Notes: a model not told the origin generated them from the letters alone. Counted from the first letter of the stretch, positions 43,648 through 53,006 are shown. The stretch: 64,000 nucleotides of DNA from CAADGV01 sp040290295 (GCA_040290295.1 PSMW01000019.1:1-64000), one strand, 5' to 3'. Numbers and translations: made by a program.

Positions 43648-43690
43648 AATCCCGCTCACCACATCGTGATGAGCGGGATTCGTTTTCGGT
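43648..43690. terminator. Bidirectional terminator between gpsA and the hppA locus
   Basis: Stem AATCCCGCTCA (43648-43658) / TGAGCGGGATT (43670-43680), with further pairing (CAC/GTG) inside. A run of A residues at 43639-43644 serves the minus strand and CGTTTTC serves the plus strand. It sits between two convergent genes. Confidence 0.85.
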
Positions 43691-43700
43691 GGCGCAGCGA

Positions 43701-45814
43701 TTACACCAGGAGTGGTGCAATCACCAGCGACACGACCGACATGAGTTTGATCAAGATGTTCATCGATGGTCCCGAGGTCTCTTTGAAGGGATCGCCAACC
43801 GTGTCGCCGACGACAGCGGCCTTGTGCGCATCCGTTCCTTTCTTTTCTCCTGCAACCTCACCTTTCTCGATGGCTTTCTTGGCATTGTCCCACTTACCAC
43901 CTGCGTTTGCCATCATCAACGCGAGCAGCACACCAGTAACGATCGCTCCGGCAAGCATACCGCCCAGAGCAGCAGGACCGAGTAAGAACCCGACAGCAAC
44001 GGGTGCGACGACTGCGGTAATGCCGGGAAGAATCATTTCTCGTAACGCTGCTGCTGTAGAAATATCAACACACCGTGCCGCATCGGGCTTTACGCCGGGC
44101 TTTCCTTCCAGCAATCTGGGAATTTCACGAATTGCCGGCGAATCTCGTCAACCATCTTGCTTGCTGCGCGACCCACTGACGTCATGGTAAGCGCCGCGAT
44201 GAAGAAGGGAAGGATACCGCCGATGAACAATCCGATAACAACAGCCGGATTGGTCACGACGATGTGCAACGGTGACTCACCTTCGGCAAGCAACGCCGCG
44301 TAGCGCTTCCACTCCCCCACCGGTTCGGGCATCGTACTGAGCTTGACTACGATGGCGGCGAGACGCCTGTGAGTACGCGGCGAAGAGCGCAAGCGCTGTC
44401 AATGCCGCCGACCCGATAGCAAACCCCTTCCCGATTGCAGCGGTTGTGTAGCCGAGTGCATCGAGGCTATCGGTGATTTTGCGAACGTCCGGTCCCAATC
44501 CCGACAGCTCGGAAATGTCGCCCGCCTTGTCGGCAATCGGACCATACGCATCGACCGACATGGTGATGCCGACGGTTGCCAGCATACCGACGGCGGCAAT
44601 ACCGATGCCGTAGAGTCCCGCTACGTCATTGGAAACATAGATAGCGATACAGATGGCGATGACAGGCAACGCGGTTGACTCGAGTCCGACAGCCAAGCCG
44701 CTGATGATGTTGGTTGCGGATCCGGTTTTGCTCGCCAGCGAGATGCGCTTCACGGGTCCCATAGACGTCTAGTATTCGGTGATGAGACCAATGAGGATGC
44801 CTGCGAGAGTTCCGAAGAAGATCGCCCAGAACACATTGTTGCTCACATCGTACGCCGTGACGAGCCAGTACGAGCCGACGAGAAAGAGTCCCGCGGCGAT
44901 GAATGTCGAATACCGCAGCGCTGCTGCCGGAGAAAGCTGCTTCAGCACCTTCATGAAGGCGATGCCGATGAAGGAGGAGACCAACCCCAACACCGCAAGC
45001 ACGATAGGCATCGACATGAGTATAGCTTTAATGCTTTCGTTGGAAACATCGGGGGATGCTTTGAGGTGAGGGAGTGATTCCGGCAGGAGCGTTGCGCCGA
45101 TCGCGATCGTTGCAACGATGGAGCCGACATATGATTCAAAGATATCGGCACCCATGCCCGCCACCACCGACGTTATCATCGACGTTGTCTGCGACAACGC
45201 CCAAATTGCGCGGATCGTCTTCAGGAATATTCGCCTCGACCTTGCCGACGAGATTGGCACCCACGTCCGCCGCTTTGGTGTAAATGCCCCCACCGACGCG
45301 TGCGAAAAGTGCAATCGAGCTGGCGCCCATCGCAAATCCGTTAATGATATTGGCGGTCTCGGGCTTGCCGTAGAGCATGAAGAAAATTCCGCCCCCGATG
45401 AGACCCAAACTTGCCACGCTCACACCCATCACGGCTCCTCCGTTGAAAGCGGTGAGCAAGGCTTGACCCTGTCCGTGTTCCTTCGCAGCTTGTGCCGTGC
45501 GGACGTTCGCGCGCGTTGCCGCTTGCATACCAAACAATCCTGCCAGCACCGAGCAGATGGGTCCGCTAATGAACGCGAGAGCCGTTTGCACTTGCAAGAA
45601 CGATCCCAACAACAACGCGACGACGATCACGAAAAACACAAGCACAACATTGCTCGCGCTTGAGGAATGCCATGGCACCGATATGAATTTGCTCGGCGAT
45701 CCCTTGCATGGGTTCGTTGCCCGCGGGTTGCCGCTTCAACGTGAAGGAGATGGCGAACGCCACCATCAGTCCTACCATGCCGACCATCGGTGAAATCGAG
45801 GTAAGTAACTCCAT
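43701..45814 (-). pseudogene. hppA: Membrane-bound pyrophosphatase, broken by four frameshifts and one nonsense codon
   Basis: Start ATG at 45814 with AAGGAG 11 bases upstream; final stop at 43701. Pieces in order: GNEPMQGIAEQIHIGAMAFL; ISGPICSVLAGLFG; GGGIYTKAADVGANLVGKVE (PPi site); GADIFESYVGSIVATIAIGA; TGSATNIISGLAVGLESTAL; IGKGFAIGSAALTALALF; then CVDISTAAALREMILPG, MMANAGGKWDNAKKAIE and HKAAVVGDTVGDPFKETSGP. Breaks at about 45652, 45165, a TAG at 44769-44771 where a second Tyr of EYYTS is expected, 44352-44371 and 44115-44116. Three shifts fit a 2-base loss each, the last a 1-base loss. GYTTAA (Ala, not Lys) points to a K+-dependent ancestor. It would pump H+ or Na+ on PPi hydrolysis. 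Decay and sequence error are both possible. Confidence 0.9.
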
Positions 45815-46110
45815 ACGAGAGAATCTCCTTAAAATGATGGATCATGAAAGAGTTGCTGTTTGCCCGTCACACGCATACTCCTTCGCTGAACCGTCTTGAA
45901 ACGCGGGGATGGCAGGTACAAAGAAAGGAAGTCATCACCAGGGGATTGCGTCTGCGAGCGGGAAATGAGCAGATGTTCGTGCAAAAATATAGCAATTTTC
46001 GGTGACTGTTACTATCAGTAATTTCTGAACGCTGTGAAAGAGTACCGGAGCGTGCAACGGTTGAGCGCAAGCATGGCTCGATACCGAACAACGCTCCGGT
46101 TCCATAGACT
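45815..46110. other. Gap upstream of hppA, with an inverted repeat
   Basis: 296 bases without a gene. On the minus strand a -10-like TATATT lies at 45991-45986, about 170 bases before the hppA ATG, without a clear -35. An inverted repeat at 46045-46099 lies near the end of the neighbouring 40-residue gene. Confidence 0.4.
46045..46099 (-). terminator. Long-loop inverted repeat after the 40-residue membrane protein gene
   Basis: CCGGAGCGT (46045-46053) and its complement ACGCTCCGG (46091-46099) enclose 37 bases. On the minus strand the stem is followed by TACTCTTTC. It may be a weak terminator or an RNA structure. Confidence 0.4.
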
Positions 46111-46233
46111 CTATCCAAGCAGTGCCTTGAGCGCCAACAGCAGCGCCGTGAGGCCTATGATGAATCCGAAGATCAGGAGCGCGACCTTCGTTCCCGATTG
46201 CTGTTCATTTTGCGTAGGTGTTGAGGATTCCAT
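46111..46233 (-). CDS. 40-residue single-helix membrane protein
   Basis: ATG at 46233 with AGGAAG 8 bases upstream; a longer frame to 46338 looks non-coding. A polar N-terminus (MESSTPTQNEQQSGTK) leads into one hydrophobic helix (VALLIFGFIIGLTALLLALK) ending ALLG. N-in or N-out is uncertain. It lies between the VTT-domain cluster and hppA on the same strand. Too small for a family call; the ribosome site and a clean helix argue that it is real. Confidence 0.55.
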   Translation of the reverse strand: MESSTPTQNEQQSGTKVALLIFGFIIGLTALLLALKALLG

Positions 46234-46347
46234 TCGATTTCTTCCTTTCTCCGTTGAGACGCGATGATTGATCAGTGAGCAATGTTGGTTTCCGTGCATG
46301 AAGCGATGATGCACGGCGCGCGGTGCGGACAACGTCAAGGAAGAACG

Positions 46348-46695
46348 TTAGAGGTGCGAGCTTGTGGTTTGTGTGTAAAGGAGATGAGAACCGAGCAATG
46401 GCTTGTCGTGGAGAAGATTCCGAATGAGGAGAGCGATGTTCGGCTTTTCGAAGATGCAGCACGAGGATGCGCCCCAGAAGTCTTCGAGCGCGAATGTGGT
46501 GCTTCGTGGCTTACTCTCTCGTTCCATCGGTGCCGACACCAACGTGGCGTCATCGGCGCACGAAGCGACAAGCGTCACAGGAGATGTTCCGTGATCGCCG
46601 ATGGTGGCGGTCGTGTGCCTTTCCATTTTGATCAGCCACGCAAAGCTGACCAACAGAAGGAGCAATGCCGAACGTCGTTTGTTGAAGTGAACCAT
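46348..46695 (-). CDS. Hypothetical secreted or membrane-anchored protein, 115 residues
   Basis: ATG at 46695, 10 bases after the stop of the VTT-domain gene. The N-terminus looks like a signal peptide or anchor (FNKRRSALLLLLVSFAWLIK); the rest (PVTLVASCADDATLVSAPME, DFWGASSCCIFEKPNIALLI) has four cysteines and no recognised domain. An overlapping plus-strand frame (46282-46722) looks less likely because it lacks any plausible start context. If neither is real, the stretch 46234-46705 is empty. Confidence 0.4.
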   Translation of the reverse strand: MVHFNKRRSALLLLLVSFAWLIKMERHTTATIGDHGTSPVTLVASCADDATLVSAPMERESKPRSTTFALEDFWGASSCCIFEKPNIALLIRNLLHDKPLLGSHLLYTQTTSSHL

Positions 46696-46705
46696 TATGC
46701 GGCAC

Positions 46706-47329
46706 TCATAAAAGATACTTGACCGCAAGGATACCGATAACGAACAACAAGCCCAGTGCGAGCGTCAATCTCTCCAGATACTTGTCCAAATACTGCTGCA
46801 TCTTCGGTCCAAACACAAAGAGGAGTCCTCCCACGAGAAAGAATCGAGAAGCTCTCCCGATAAGAGAGGCAAGGGCAAGCGTAGCAAGGTCGATCGTTTC
46901 TTTGAAGCCTGCGGCGATCGTGAACACCTTGTAAGGAATGGGCGTGAAGCCCGCAACGATGATTGCTGTCCACGCATTCTCGCGATACTTGTCCAGCACG
47001 TATTGGAACTTATCATGAAAACCATAGAAGTCAACGATCTTTGATCCTACCGTTTCGAACAAGGCGTAGCCGATGTAGTAGCCGAGAAACGCTCCCGTCA
47101 CCGACCCGAGCGTGCACACCAACGCGTACCAAAATGCTCGACGCGGCTTTGCCACCCCCAATGCAATCAGCAGCACATCCGGAGGGATGGGAAAGAACGA
47201 CGATTCGATGAACGCGATGACAAACAGCGCACTGGTGGCATACGGCTTCGCTGCAAAACTCTCGACCCACGCTTTGAGGCGGTAGAGCAATTCCGAAATC
47301 TTCTTCAAACGTCCTCCTGCTGGTTTCAT
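46706..47329 (-). CDS. VTT/SNARE-associated (DedA superfamily, YqaA-like) membrane protein
   Basis: 207 residues from the ATG at 47329. Alternatively TTG at 47308, which has a perfect AGGAGG 4 bases upstream and lies after the predicted transcript start near 47340. Features: FIESSFFPIPPDVLLIALG, GSVTGAFLGYYIGYALFETV, AIIVAGFTPIPYKVFTIAAG, FFLVGGLLFVFG. About five hydrophobic segments. The VTT domain contains the G.TPIP.K segment typical of YqaA-like proteins. The superfamily is linked to lipid (undecaprenyl phosphate, phospholipid) flipping; this member's substrate is unknown. Divergent from the permease at 47510. Confidence 0.85.
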   Translation of the reverse strand: MKPAGGRLKKISELLYRLKAWVESFAAKPYATSALFVIAFIESSFFPIPPDVLLIALGVAKPRRAFWYALVCTLGSVTGAFLGYYIGYALFETVGSKIVDFYGFHDKFQYVLDKYRENAWTAIIVAGFTPIPYKVFTIAAGFKETIDLATLALASLIGRASRFFLVGGLLFVFGPKMQQYLDKYLERLTLALGLLFVIGILAVKYLL

Positions 47330-47346
47330 CGTACGAAAACGGCATG

Positions 47347-47375
47347 AAATTAACCAATTCATGGGCACGAAGCAA
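47347..47375 (-). promoter_or_regulatory. Predicted promoter for the VTT-domain gene
   Basis: Minus strand: TTGCTT (47375-47370), 17-base spacer, TAATTT (47352-47347). It gives a transcript start near 47340, leaving a very short leader to the ATG at 47329 or a normal one to the TTG at 47308. Confidence 0.5.
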
Positions 47376-47422
47376 TGGAACGAACCACGCTGAAGCAGCG
47401 AGGCAAATTCCGAGGGAAGAGC

Positions 47423-47451
47423 TTGCGACTTGTTCTCAATAATTCTACATT
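47423..47451 (+). promoter_or_regulatory. Predicted promoter for the permease at 47510
   Basis: TTGCGA (47423-47428), 17-base spacer, TACATT (47446-47451). It lies inside the longer open frame and so argues for the ATG at 47510 rather than the one at 47375. Confidence 0.55.
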
Positions 47452-47509
47452 GCATCACTTTTTCTCAACCAAGGTACTCACAGGTTCATCGTCTCGAGCA
47501 CGAAGAATT

Positions 47510-49018
47510 ATGTCCACACTCTTCCGCACAAAATCTCTCGATCTTCTGCAACGCGATGCCGATCTTCGTGGTGAAGGTGGGGCGGGGCATCTGAAGCGCG
47601 CACTCGGTCCAATCGATCTCATCTCGTTAGGCATCGGTGCAATTATCGGCACGGGGATCTTCGCGGTGATCGGTACTGCCGCTGCCGGCGGCGCCGACCA
47701 TGTTGGAGCGGGTCCAGGCGTTGCCCTCTCCTTCATCATCACTGCTGTGGCGTGCGGCTTTTGCGCGTTGTGTTATGCCGAGTTCGCCGCACTCGTACCG
47801 ATTTCGGGGAGTGCGTACACTTACTCGTACGCAACGTTGGGCGAACTCATCGCGTGGATTATCGGATGGGATCTGATCATCGAGTATGCTGTCGGGAATG
47901 TGGCCGTGGCGATTGCCTGGGCGGCGTATTTTCATCAACTCTTCGAGGGATTGGGCGTGCATATTCCAGCGTGGCTTTCGGTGGATTACCGCTCCGCCCA
48001 CCAAGCTGCCAACGCGGACGGTGCCGTCGATCCGATTCTCGCACTTCAGTACGAAGCGTGGATCGATCACCCAACGGTTGCGGGGATTCCCATCATTTTC
48101 AACTTTCTTGCATTCGCGATCGTGGGAGCCGTGACATGGTTGTTGGTAATCGGCATAAAAGAATCGGCGCGTGCCAACAACGTGATGGTGGTGCTGAAAG
48201 TGTTGATCCTCCTGTTCTTCATCGGCGTGGGAGCGATGTACGTGAAGCCGGAACATTGGAGGCCGTTCATGCCCAACGGTTTTGCCGGCGTCTGGACGGG
48301 AGCGAGTCTCATCTTCTTCGCGTTCATCGGCTTCGACGCGATTTCGACGGCAGCGGAAGAATGCCGCAATCCCGGGCGTGACTTGCCGATCGGCATCATC
48401 GGCTCGCTCATCATCTGCACTGTCATCTATGGTGCAACGGCGATGGTGCTGACGGGAGTCGAGCCTTGGCAGAACCTCGGCGTGGCTGACCCACTGGCAT
48501 CGGTGTTCGCGAAATTAGGATTGAATTGGGCTGCTGGGATTGTTGCCCTCGGCGCGGTCCTGTCGATGACGGCAGTGCTGTTGGTCTTCCAACTCGGTCA
48601 GCCACGCATTTTCTTCGCAATGAGTCGCGATGGATTGCTCCCAAAGTATTTCGCGAAAGTCCACCCGCGGTATCAAACTCCCCACGTCACGACGATCTGG
48701 ACCGGCGTGGTGGTTGCCTTGCTTTCGGGTATTGCCAATATCAACGAGATCGTTGAGTTGACCAACATAGGAACACTCTTCGCATTCGTGCTGGTGTGTG
48801 CGGGTGTCATCATTCTTCGCTATACCGATCCTGATCGCCCCCGTGTTTTTCGAACTCCGTTTGTACCTGTCGTGCCGCTGCTCGGCATGGCAATGTGTTT
48901 CTACCTGATGTTGGGCTTGCCGCGGGTAACGTGGATCAGATTTGGTGCATGGCTCTTGGCCGGGTTGATCTTGTATTTTTGTTACGGATATTGGCATAGC
49001 AGATTGAGAAAACCGTAA
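47510..49018 (+). CDS. Cationic amino acid transporter-like APC permease
   Basis: 502 residues from the ATG at 47510. A CAT/YfnA-like N-terminus (KRALGPIDLISLGIGAIIGT then GIFAVIGTAAAGGADHVGAG) with the unwound TM1 glycine motif, LVPISGSAYTYSYATLGELI, WIIGWDLIIEYAVGNVAVAI, IFFAFIGFDAISTAAEECRN and FQLGQPRIFFAMSRDGLLP. About 12-13 helices, inner membrane, proton-coupled uptake of an amino acid presumed. The next permease starts about 210 bases downstream. Confidence 0.88.
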   Translation: MSTLFRTKSLDLLQRDADLRGEGGAGHLKRALGPIDLISLGIGAIIGTGIFAVIGTAAAGGADHVGAGPGVALSFIITAVACGFCALCYAEFAALVPISGSAYTYSYATLGELIAWIIGWDLIIEYAVGNVAVAIAWAAYFHQLFEGLGVHIPAWLSVDYRSAHQAANADGAVDPILALQYEAWIDHPTVAGIPIIFNFLAFAIVGAVTWLLVIGIKESARANNVMVVLKVLILLFFIGVGAMYVKPEHWRPFMPNGFAGVWTGASLIFFAFIGFDAISTAAEECRNPGRDLPIGIIGSLIICTVIYGATAMVLTGVEPWQNLGVADPLASVFAKLGLNWAAGIVALGAVLSMTAVLLVFQLGQPRIFFAMSRDGLLPKYFAKVHPRYQTPHVTTIWTGVVVALLSGIANINEIVELTNIGTLFAFVLVCAGVIILRYTDPDRPRVFRTPFVPVVPLLGMAMCFYLMLGLPRVTWIRFGAWLLAGLILYFCYGYWHSRLRKP

Positions 49019-49231
49019 ACGCAATGTTCTCCCAATAAACGTCAAGGCGTTTCTCGCAACCGTCGCGCTCTACCATCGTTACGCGAAGATGTGCGCAAGA
49101 GGTCAGCGGCGAATATTCTTGAACGAGATGATTCGGTGTCGGAGACTGCGAACGGTTGTTGAGGGATGAAGGAAACATAGAGTTGAGAAAACGAGCGATG
49201 CTCGTCATGTTTTACACGGGTGAACTCTTCC

Positions 49232-50629
49232 ATGCACATCGATCAAGACGAACCACGCCTCTTGCGCGTCCTCGGACTGCGTGAAGGCATCGCCATTCAC
49301 GTCGGATGTATCATCGGGTCAGGCATTTTCCTCAAGCCTGCTTCCATCGCAGGGTATCTCGAAGCCACAGGCCCTATGCTCTTGGTTTGGGTCGTGGCAG
49401 GACTGCTGACACTTTTCGGCGCTCTCTCGGTCGCTGAACTGAGCGCGGTGCTTCCGCATACCGGGGGTCCCTACGTCTATTTGCGTGAGAGCTTCGGCAG
49501 AGTATGGGGCTTCTTGTTCAGTTGGAATGACTTCTTCATCAACAAAGCAGGCTCTGCTGCGGCGGTGGCAATTGCGTTTACCACGTTTGCAGGACATTTT
49601 TTCCCGCAGCTTAGCCCGGGACATGATCTCTACAGCGCAACGTTTGTTCTCTTCGGCGAATCGTTTCGATGTACATTAGGATGGAATCAACTCGTCGCGT
49701 TGGGGATCATCGGACTCGTTACCGTGATCAATGTTCGCGGCGTGCAGTTCGGCGGGTGGGTGATGAACATCTTTACAACGGCAAAACTCGCCGCACTCGT
49801 CGGACTAACGGTTGCTGCCGCGACATCGTCCCATGGAAGTGCGACACACTTCCTCCCATGGTGGCCCCAAGAAATGTCGTGGCAGTACCTCTCGGCCTTC
49901 GGCCTCGCACTCAACTCGGCTCTGTGGGCCTACGATGGATGGATTACCGTCACATTGAACTCAGGTGAGTTTCGCAATCCCCAGCGCGACCTTCCTCTTT
50001 CTCTCATTGCCGGTACGCTCATCGTTATCGTCACGTACCTGGCGGCGAACCTTGCCTTCGCCTACATCATTCCTTTGTCGCAGATGGTCGGCTCGCCACG
50101 CATCGCTGCCGATGTCGCGGCGCTGGTGTTAGGACCCATCGGCGCGTCGCTCATCATCGCAGGCATCATGTGTTCGACGTTCGGTACAACGAACGGAGAG
50201 TTGCTTTCGGGTCCGCGCACGCTGTATGCAGGGGGCGCAGATGGCGTGTTCCCGCGCGCGTTCGGCAAGGTGCATCCACGTTTCCGCACGCCTCACGTTG
50301 CCATCCTCACCTTAGGAGTGTGGGGGATGATTCTGACGTTCAGCGGAACGTTCGATCAGATCACCAACTATGTCGTGTTCACTTCGTGGGGATTTTATGC
50401 GATGACGGCATTGGCGGTCATCGTTATGCGCAGGAAGCTTCCTCACGCCGAACGTCCCTACAAAGCGTGGGGGTATCCCTACGTCACGATCATCTTCGTC
50501 GGCGTGACCGTTTGGTTTCTCTGGAATGTTGCGGTCAACGAGACCCGCGATGCACTCATCGGCATAGCGTTGTTGCTGATGGGGCTGCCGTTGTATGTGT
50601 TCTGGTCGAGGAAGAGTCCACGATCGTAA
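49232..50629 (+). CDS. LAT-like APC amino acid permease/exchanger
   Basis: 465 residues from the ATG at 49232 (a GTG at 49220 adds four). The sequence follows the eukaryotic-LAT/SteT pattern: LLRVLGLREGIAIHVGCIIG then SGIFLKPASIA, AVLPHTGGPYVYLRESFGRV, WGFLFSWNDFFINKAGSAAA, LALNSALWAYDGWITVTLNS with GEFRNPQRDLP, and FGTTNGELLSGPRTLYAGGA. About 12 helices. Probably exchanges neutral amino acids. Upstream, 213 bases separate it from the preceding permease with no clear promoter. Confidence 0.88.
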   Translation: MHIDQDEPRLLRVLGLREGIAIHVGCIIGSGIFLKPASIAGYLEATGPMLLVWVVAGLLTLFGALSVAELSAVLPHTGGPYVYLRESFGRVWGFLFSWNDFFINKAGSAAAVAIAFTTFAGHFFPQLSPGHDLYSATFVLFGESFRCTLGWNQLVALGIIGLVTVINVRGVQFGGWVMNIFTTAKLAALVGLTVAAATSSHGSATHFLPWWPQEMSWQYLSAFGLALNSALWAYDGWITVTLNSGEFRNPQRDLPLSLIAGTLIVIVTYLAANLAFAYIIPLSQMVGSPRIAADVAALVLGPIGASLIIAGIMCSTFGTTNGELLSGPRTLYAGGADGVFPRAFGKVHPRFRTPHVAILTLGVWGMILTFSGTFDQITNYVVFTSWGFYAMTALAVIVMRRKLPHAERPYKAWGYPYVTIIFVGVTVWFLWNVAVNETRDALIGIALLLMGLPLYVFWSRKSPRS

Positions 50630-50632
50630 CGT

Positions 50633-50661
50633 TTGTATCAATCGCATGTTCCCCTTACCTT
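50633..50661 (+). promoter_or_regulatory. Possible promoter for recG
   Basis: TTGTAT (50633-50638), 17-base spacer, TACCTT (50656-50661). Only 8 bases separate the -10 from the recG ATG, so the transcript would be almost leaderless. Confidence 0.3.
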
Positions 50662-50669
50662 TAGGGTGA

Positions 50670-52910
50670 ATGAAACGATCGTCCATCCTCTCACAACCTG
50701 TTCAATTCCTCAAAGGTATCGGAGAGCGGCGGGCCGAGGTGCTGGCGAAGTACGGCGTCGAGACTCTTCACGACCTCCTCTTCTACGTCCCTCGCCGATA
50801 CATCGATCGGACTGCTGTCGTGACGATTGCCGAGCTACGCCGACTCGCTTTCCGCGCGGAATCGAACTTCGACCCATCGTACCCCGAGACGCAGAAGGAC
50901 TATACCGTTGTGGGGACAGTACGTTCGTTTGCGGTGTACGGTGCCGGCAGCAAGGCGCGCTTCGTTCTCGCTCTCGGCGATGATACAGGCACGATGCAGT
51001 TGGTGTGGTTCGGCGGTGTACAGTATTGGAAGACACGCTTCGCCATCGGCGAGGTGCTTGCCGTATCGGGTCAGCCGACGAGCTTCGGAGGCAATCTGCA
51101 ATTTATCCATCCCGACATCGACAAAATCGGCGAGAAGGCGTTGCTCGAAGAAAAGGAAGAGCCGACCGATTGGGCAAAAACGTTGCATACGGGAGGGCTC
51201 GTTCCGCTTTATCCGTCGGGAAAGGTCCTCGAGCGCGTCGGTTTGGATAGCAGCGGATTTCGCCGCGTCATCGGCAACGCCTTACGACAACACGCCGCCG
51301 AGATTCAAGAAACACTGCCCACAGCGCTGTTGGAACGCATGAAGCTCCTCCCGTTGTCTCAGGCACTGCACAGTGTTCACTTTCCGAAAACCTACGAAGC
51401 TCTCTCTGCCGGCTTGCGGCGACTGAAGTACGAAGAACTGTTTTACTTCCAGTTGAAACTCGCGCTCAAACGCCACGTCGTCAAGACCGACACGCACGGT
51501 ATCAGCTTCAATGTGCAGAGTGCGCTCGCACGGCGATTGGTGGATTCCTTGCCGTTCAAACTGACGCAAGCACAGATACGCGTCATTAAGGAAATCGCAG
51601 CAGACATGGCATCTTCCAAACCGATGAACCGCTTGCTGCAAGGAGATGTTGGGAGCGGAAAGACTGTTGTCGCGCTCGTCTCGATGCTGATTGCGGTCGA
51701 TAACGGATACCAGGCGGTCTTCATGGCACCGACAGAAATCCTTGCCGAACAGCATTACAAAACTATCGTCTCGTTGCTCGGCGGCATCGGGGTCAACGTG
51801 CGGCTCTTGATCGGTGCACAGCGAACGAAACTCCGTCGAGACGTTCTGGAAGACGTTCGCCGCGGAACGGCGCAGATAGTGGTCGGCACGCATGCACTGT
51901 TCGAAAAAGAAGTGGAGTTTGCGCATCTCGGCTATGTCGTGATCGATGAACAACATCGCTTCGGCGTTCTTCAACGGCAAGCCCTCCAGAAAAAGGGGAG
52001 CAACCCCGACGTGCTGGTCATGACGGCGACACCCATACCGCGCACGCTTTCGCTCACCTTGTACGGCGATTTGGACGTATCGATCATCAACGAGCTGCCG
52101 AAGAACCGTAAACCGATCAAGACGGTGCTGCGCTATGAGGAGGAGAAAGCAGCGGTCTATCGATTCGTTCGCGAGGAGATTCATAAAGGAAGGCAGGCGT
52201 ATTTTGTGTACCCGCTGATTGAAGAGTCGGACAAGGTTGACCTCAAAGCAGCAACGGTGCATTTCGACCATCTTCAGAACGACGTATTTCCAGACCTTCG
52301 GCTCGGCTTGTTGCATGGGCGGATGGGGAGTGAGGAGAAAGATGAGGTGATGAGGCGATTCAAGAATCGGGAGCTGGACATCCTCGTGGCAACGACCGTG
52401 ATCGAAGTCGGTATCGACGTTGCGAACGCATCGATCATGGTGATCGAGAACGCAGAACGCTTCGGGTTGTCGCAGCTTCACCAGTTGCGTGGACGTGTCG
52501 GTCGTGGAAGCGAGGAGTCGTACTGTATCTTACTCTCCAAGAAATGGATTGCCGCGAAAGCCAACCGGTTGACGACAGATCCGGTGCAATGGTATGCAGC
52601 ACTCGACGAGCAACGCGCGGTAGAACGCCGGCTTGCAACGATGGTACAAACGAACGACGGTTTCAAGATTGCGGAAGTAGATTTGCACCTCCGCGGTCCA
52701 GGAGATTTTTTCGGGACACGACAAAGCGGTGTTCCCGAATTCAAAGTCGCAGACATTCTCTCCGACACTCAGCTTCTGGATGAAGCGCGGCACGATGCGT
52801 TCGATCTCATCACGCGCGATCCGGCGCTCTCGTTGCCCGAGCATGCTGTGGTTGCCGAGACGTTGCGGGCGTTGCACCGCGACGCGTTCGCGTTGATGCG
52901 CGTCGCCTGA
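50670..52910 (+). CDS. recG: ATP-dependent DNA helicase RecG
   Basis: 746 residues. N-terminal wedge/OB domain: FLKGIGERRAEVLAKYGVET, LLFYVPRRYIDRT. Helicase core: FKLTQAQIRVIKEIAADMAS, Walker A LLQGDVGSGKTVVALVSML, MAPTEILAEQHYKTI, DEQH in VVIDEQHRFGVLQRQAL, MTATPIPRTLSLTLYGDLDV, and the C-terminal LHGRMGSEEKDEVMRRF, VATTVIEVGIDVANASIMVI, LHQLRGRVGRGSEESYCIL. TRG motif LRGPGDFFGTRQSGVPEFKV. Remodels stalled forks and branched DNA. Confidence 0.97.
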   Translation: MKRSSILSQPVQFLKGIGERRAEVLAKYGVETLHDLLFYVPRRYIDRTAVVTIAELRRLAFRAESNFDPSYPETQKDYTVVGTVRSFAVYGAGSKARFVLALGDDTGTMQLVWFGGVQYWKTRFAIGEVLAVSGQPTSFGGNLQFIHPDIDKIGEKALLEEKEEPTDWAKTLHTGGLVPLYPSGKVLERVGLDSSGFRRVIGNALRQHAAEIQETLPTALLERMKLLPLSQALHSVHFPKTYEALSAGLRRLKYEELFYFQLKLALKRHVVKTDTHGISFNVQSALARRLVDSLPFKLTQAQIRVIKEIAADMASSKPMNRLLQGDVGSGKTVVALVSMLIAVDNGYQAVFMAPTEILAEQHYKTIVSLLGGIGVNVRLLIGAQRTKLRRDVLEDVRRGTAQIVVGTHALFEKEVEFAHLGYVVIDEQHRFGVLQRQALQKKGSNPDVLVMTATPIPRTLSLTLYGDLDVSIINELPKNRKPIKTVLRYEEEKAAVYRFVREEIHKGRQAYFVYPLIEESDKVDLKAATVHFDHLQNDVFPDLRLGLLHGRMGSEEKDEVMRRFKNRELDILVATTVIEVGIDVANASIMVIENAERFGLSQLHQLRGRVGRGSEESYCILLSKKWIAAKANRLTTDPVQWYAALDEQRAVERRLATMVQTNDGFKIAEVDLHLRGPGDFFGTRQSGVPEFKVADILSDTQLLDEARHDAFDLITRDPALSLPEHAVVAETLRALHRDAFALMRVA

Positions 52911-53006
52911 CCATCCCCTTCTCTGCCGCGACAACATTCGCGAAGTTCTGTCAAGAGGCATCTTGTCAGTCACCCTCGAAAATCTTTTCAAAAAGTGAAA
53001 TGTTCC

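Noticed and set aside
44769..44771. TAG in hppA as recoding (pyrrolysine or stop reassignment)
   Set aside because: The same gene has four frameshifts and Tyr is expected at the position, so a simple mutation or error is more likely.
46282..46722. Plus-strand open frame of 146 codons opposite the small secreted ORF
   Set aside because: No start context, no hydrophobic or domain pattern, and it overlaps the end of the VTT-domain gene in antisense.
39297..50629. Three APC permeases as a recent amplification
   Set aside because: The three belong to visibly different subgroups (one with a soluble tail, one CAT-like, one LAT-like), so they are not recent copies.
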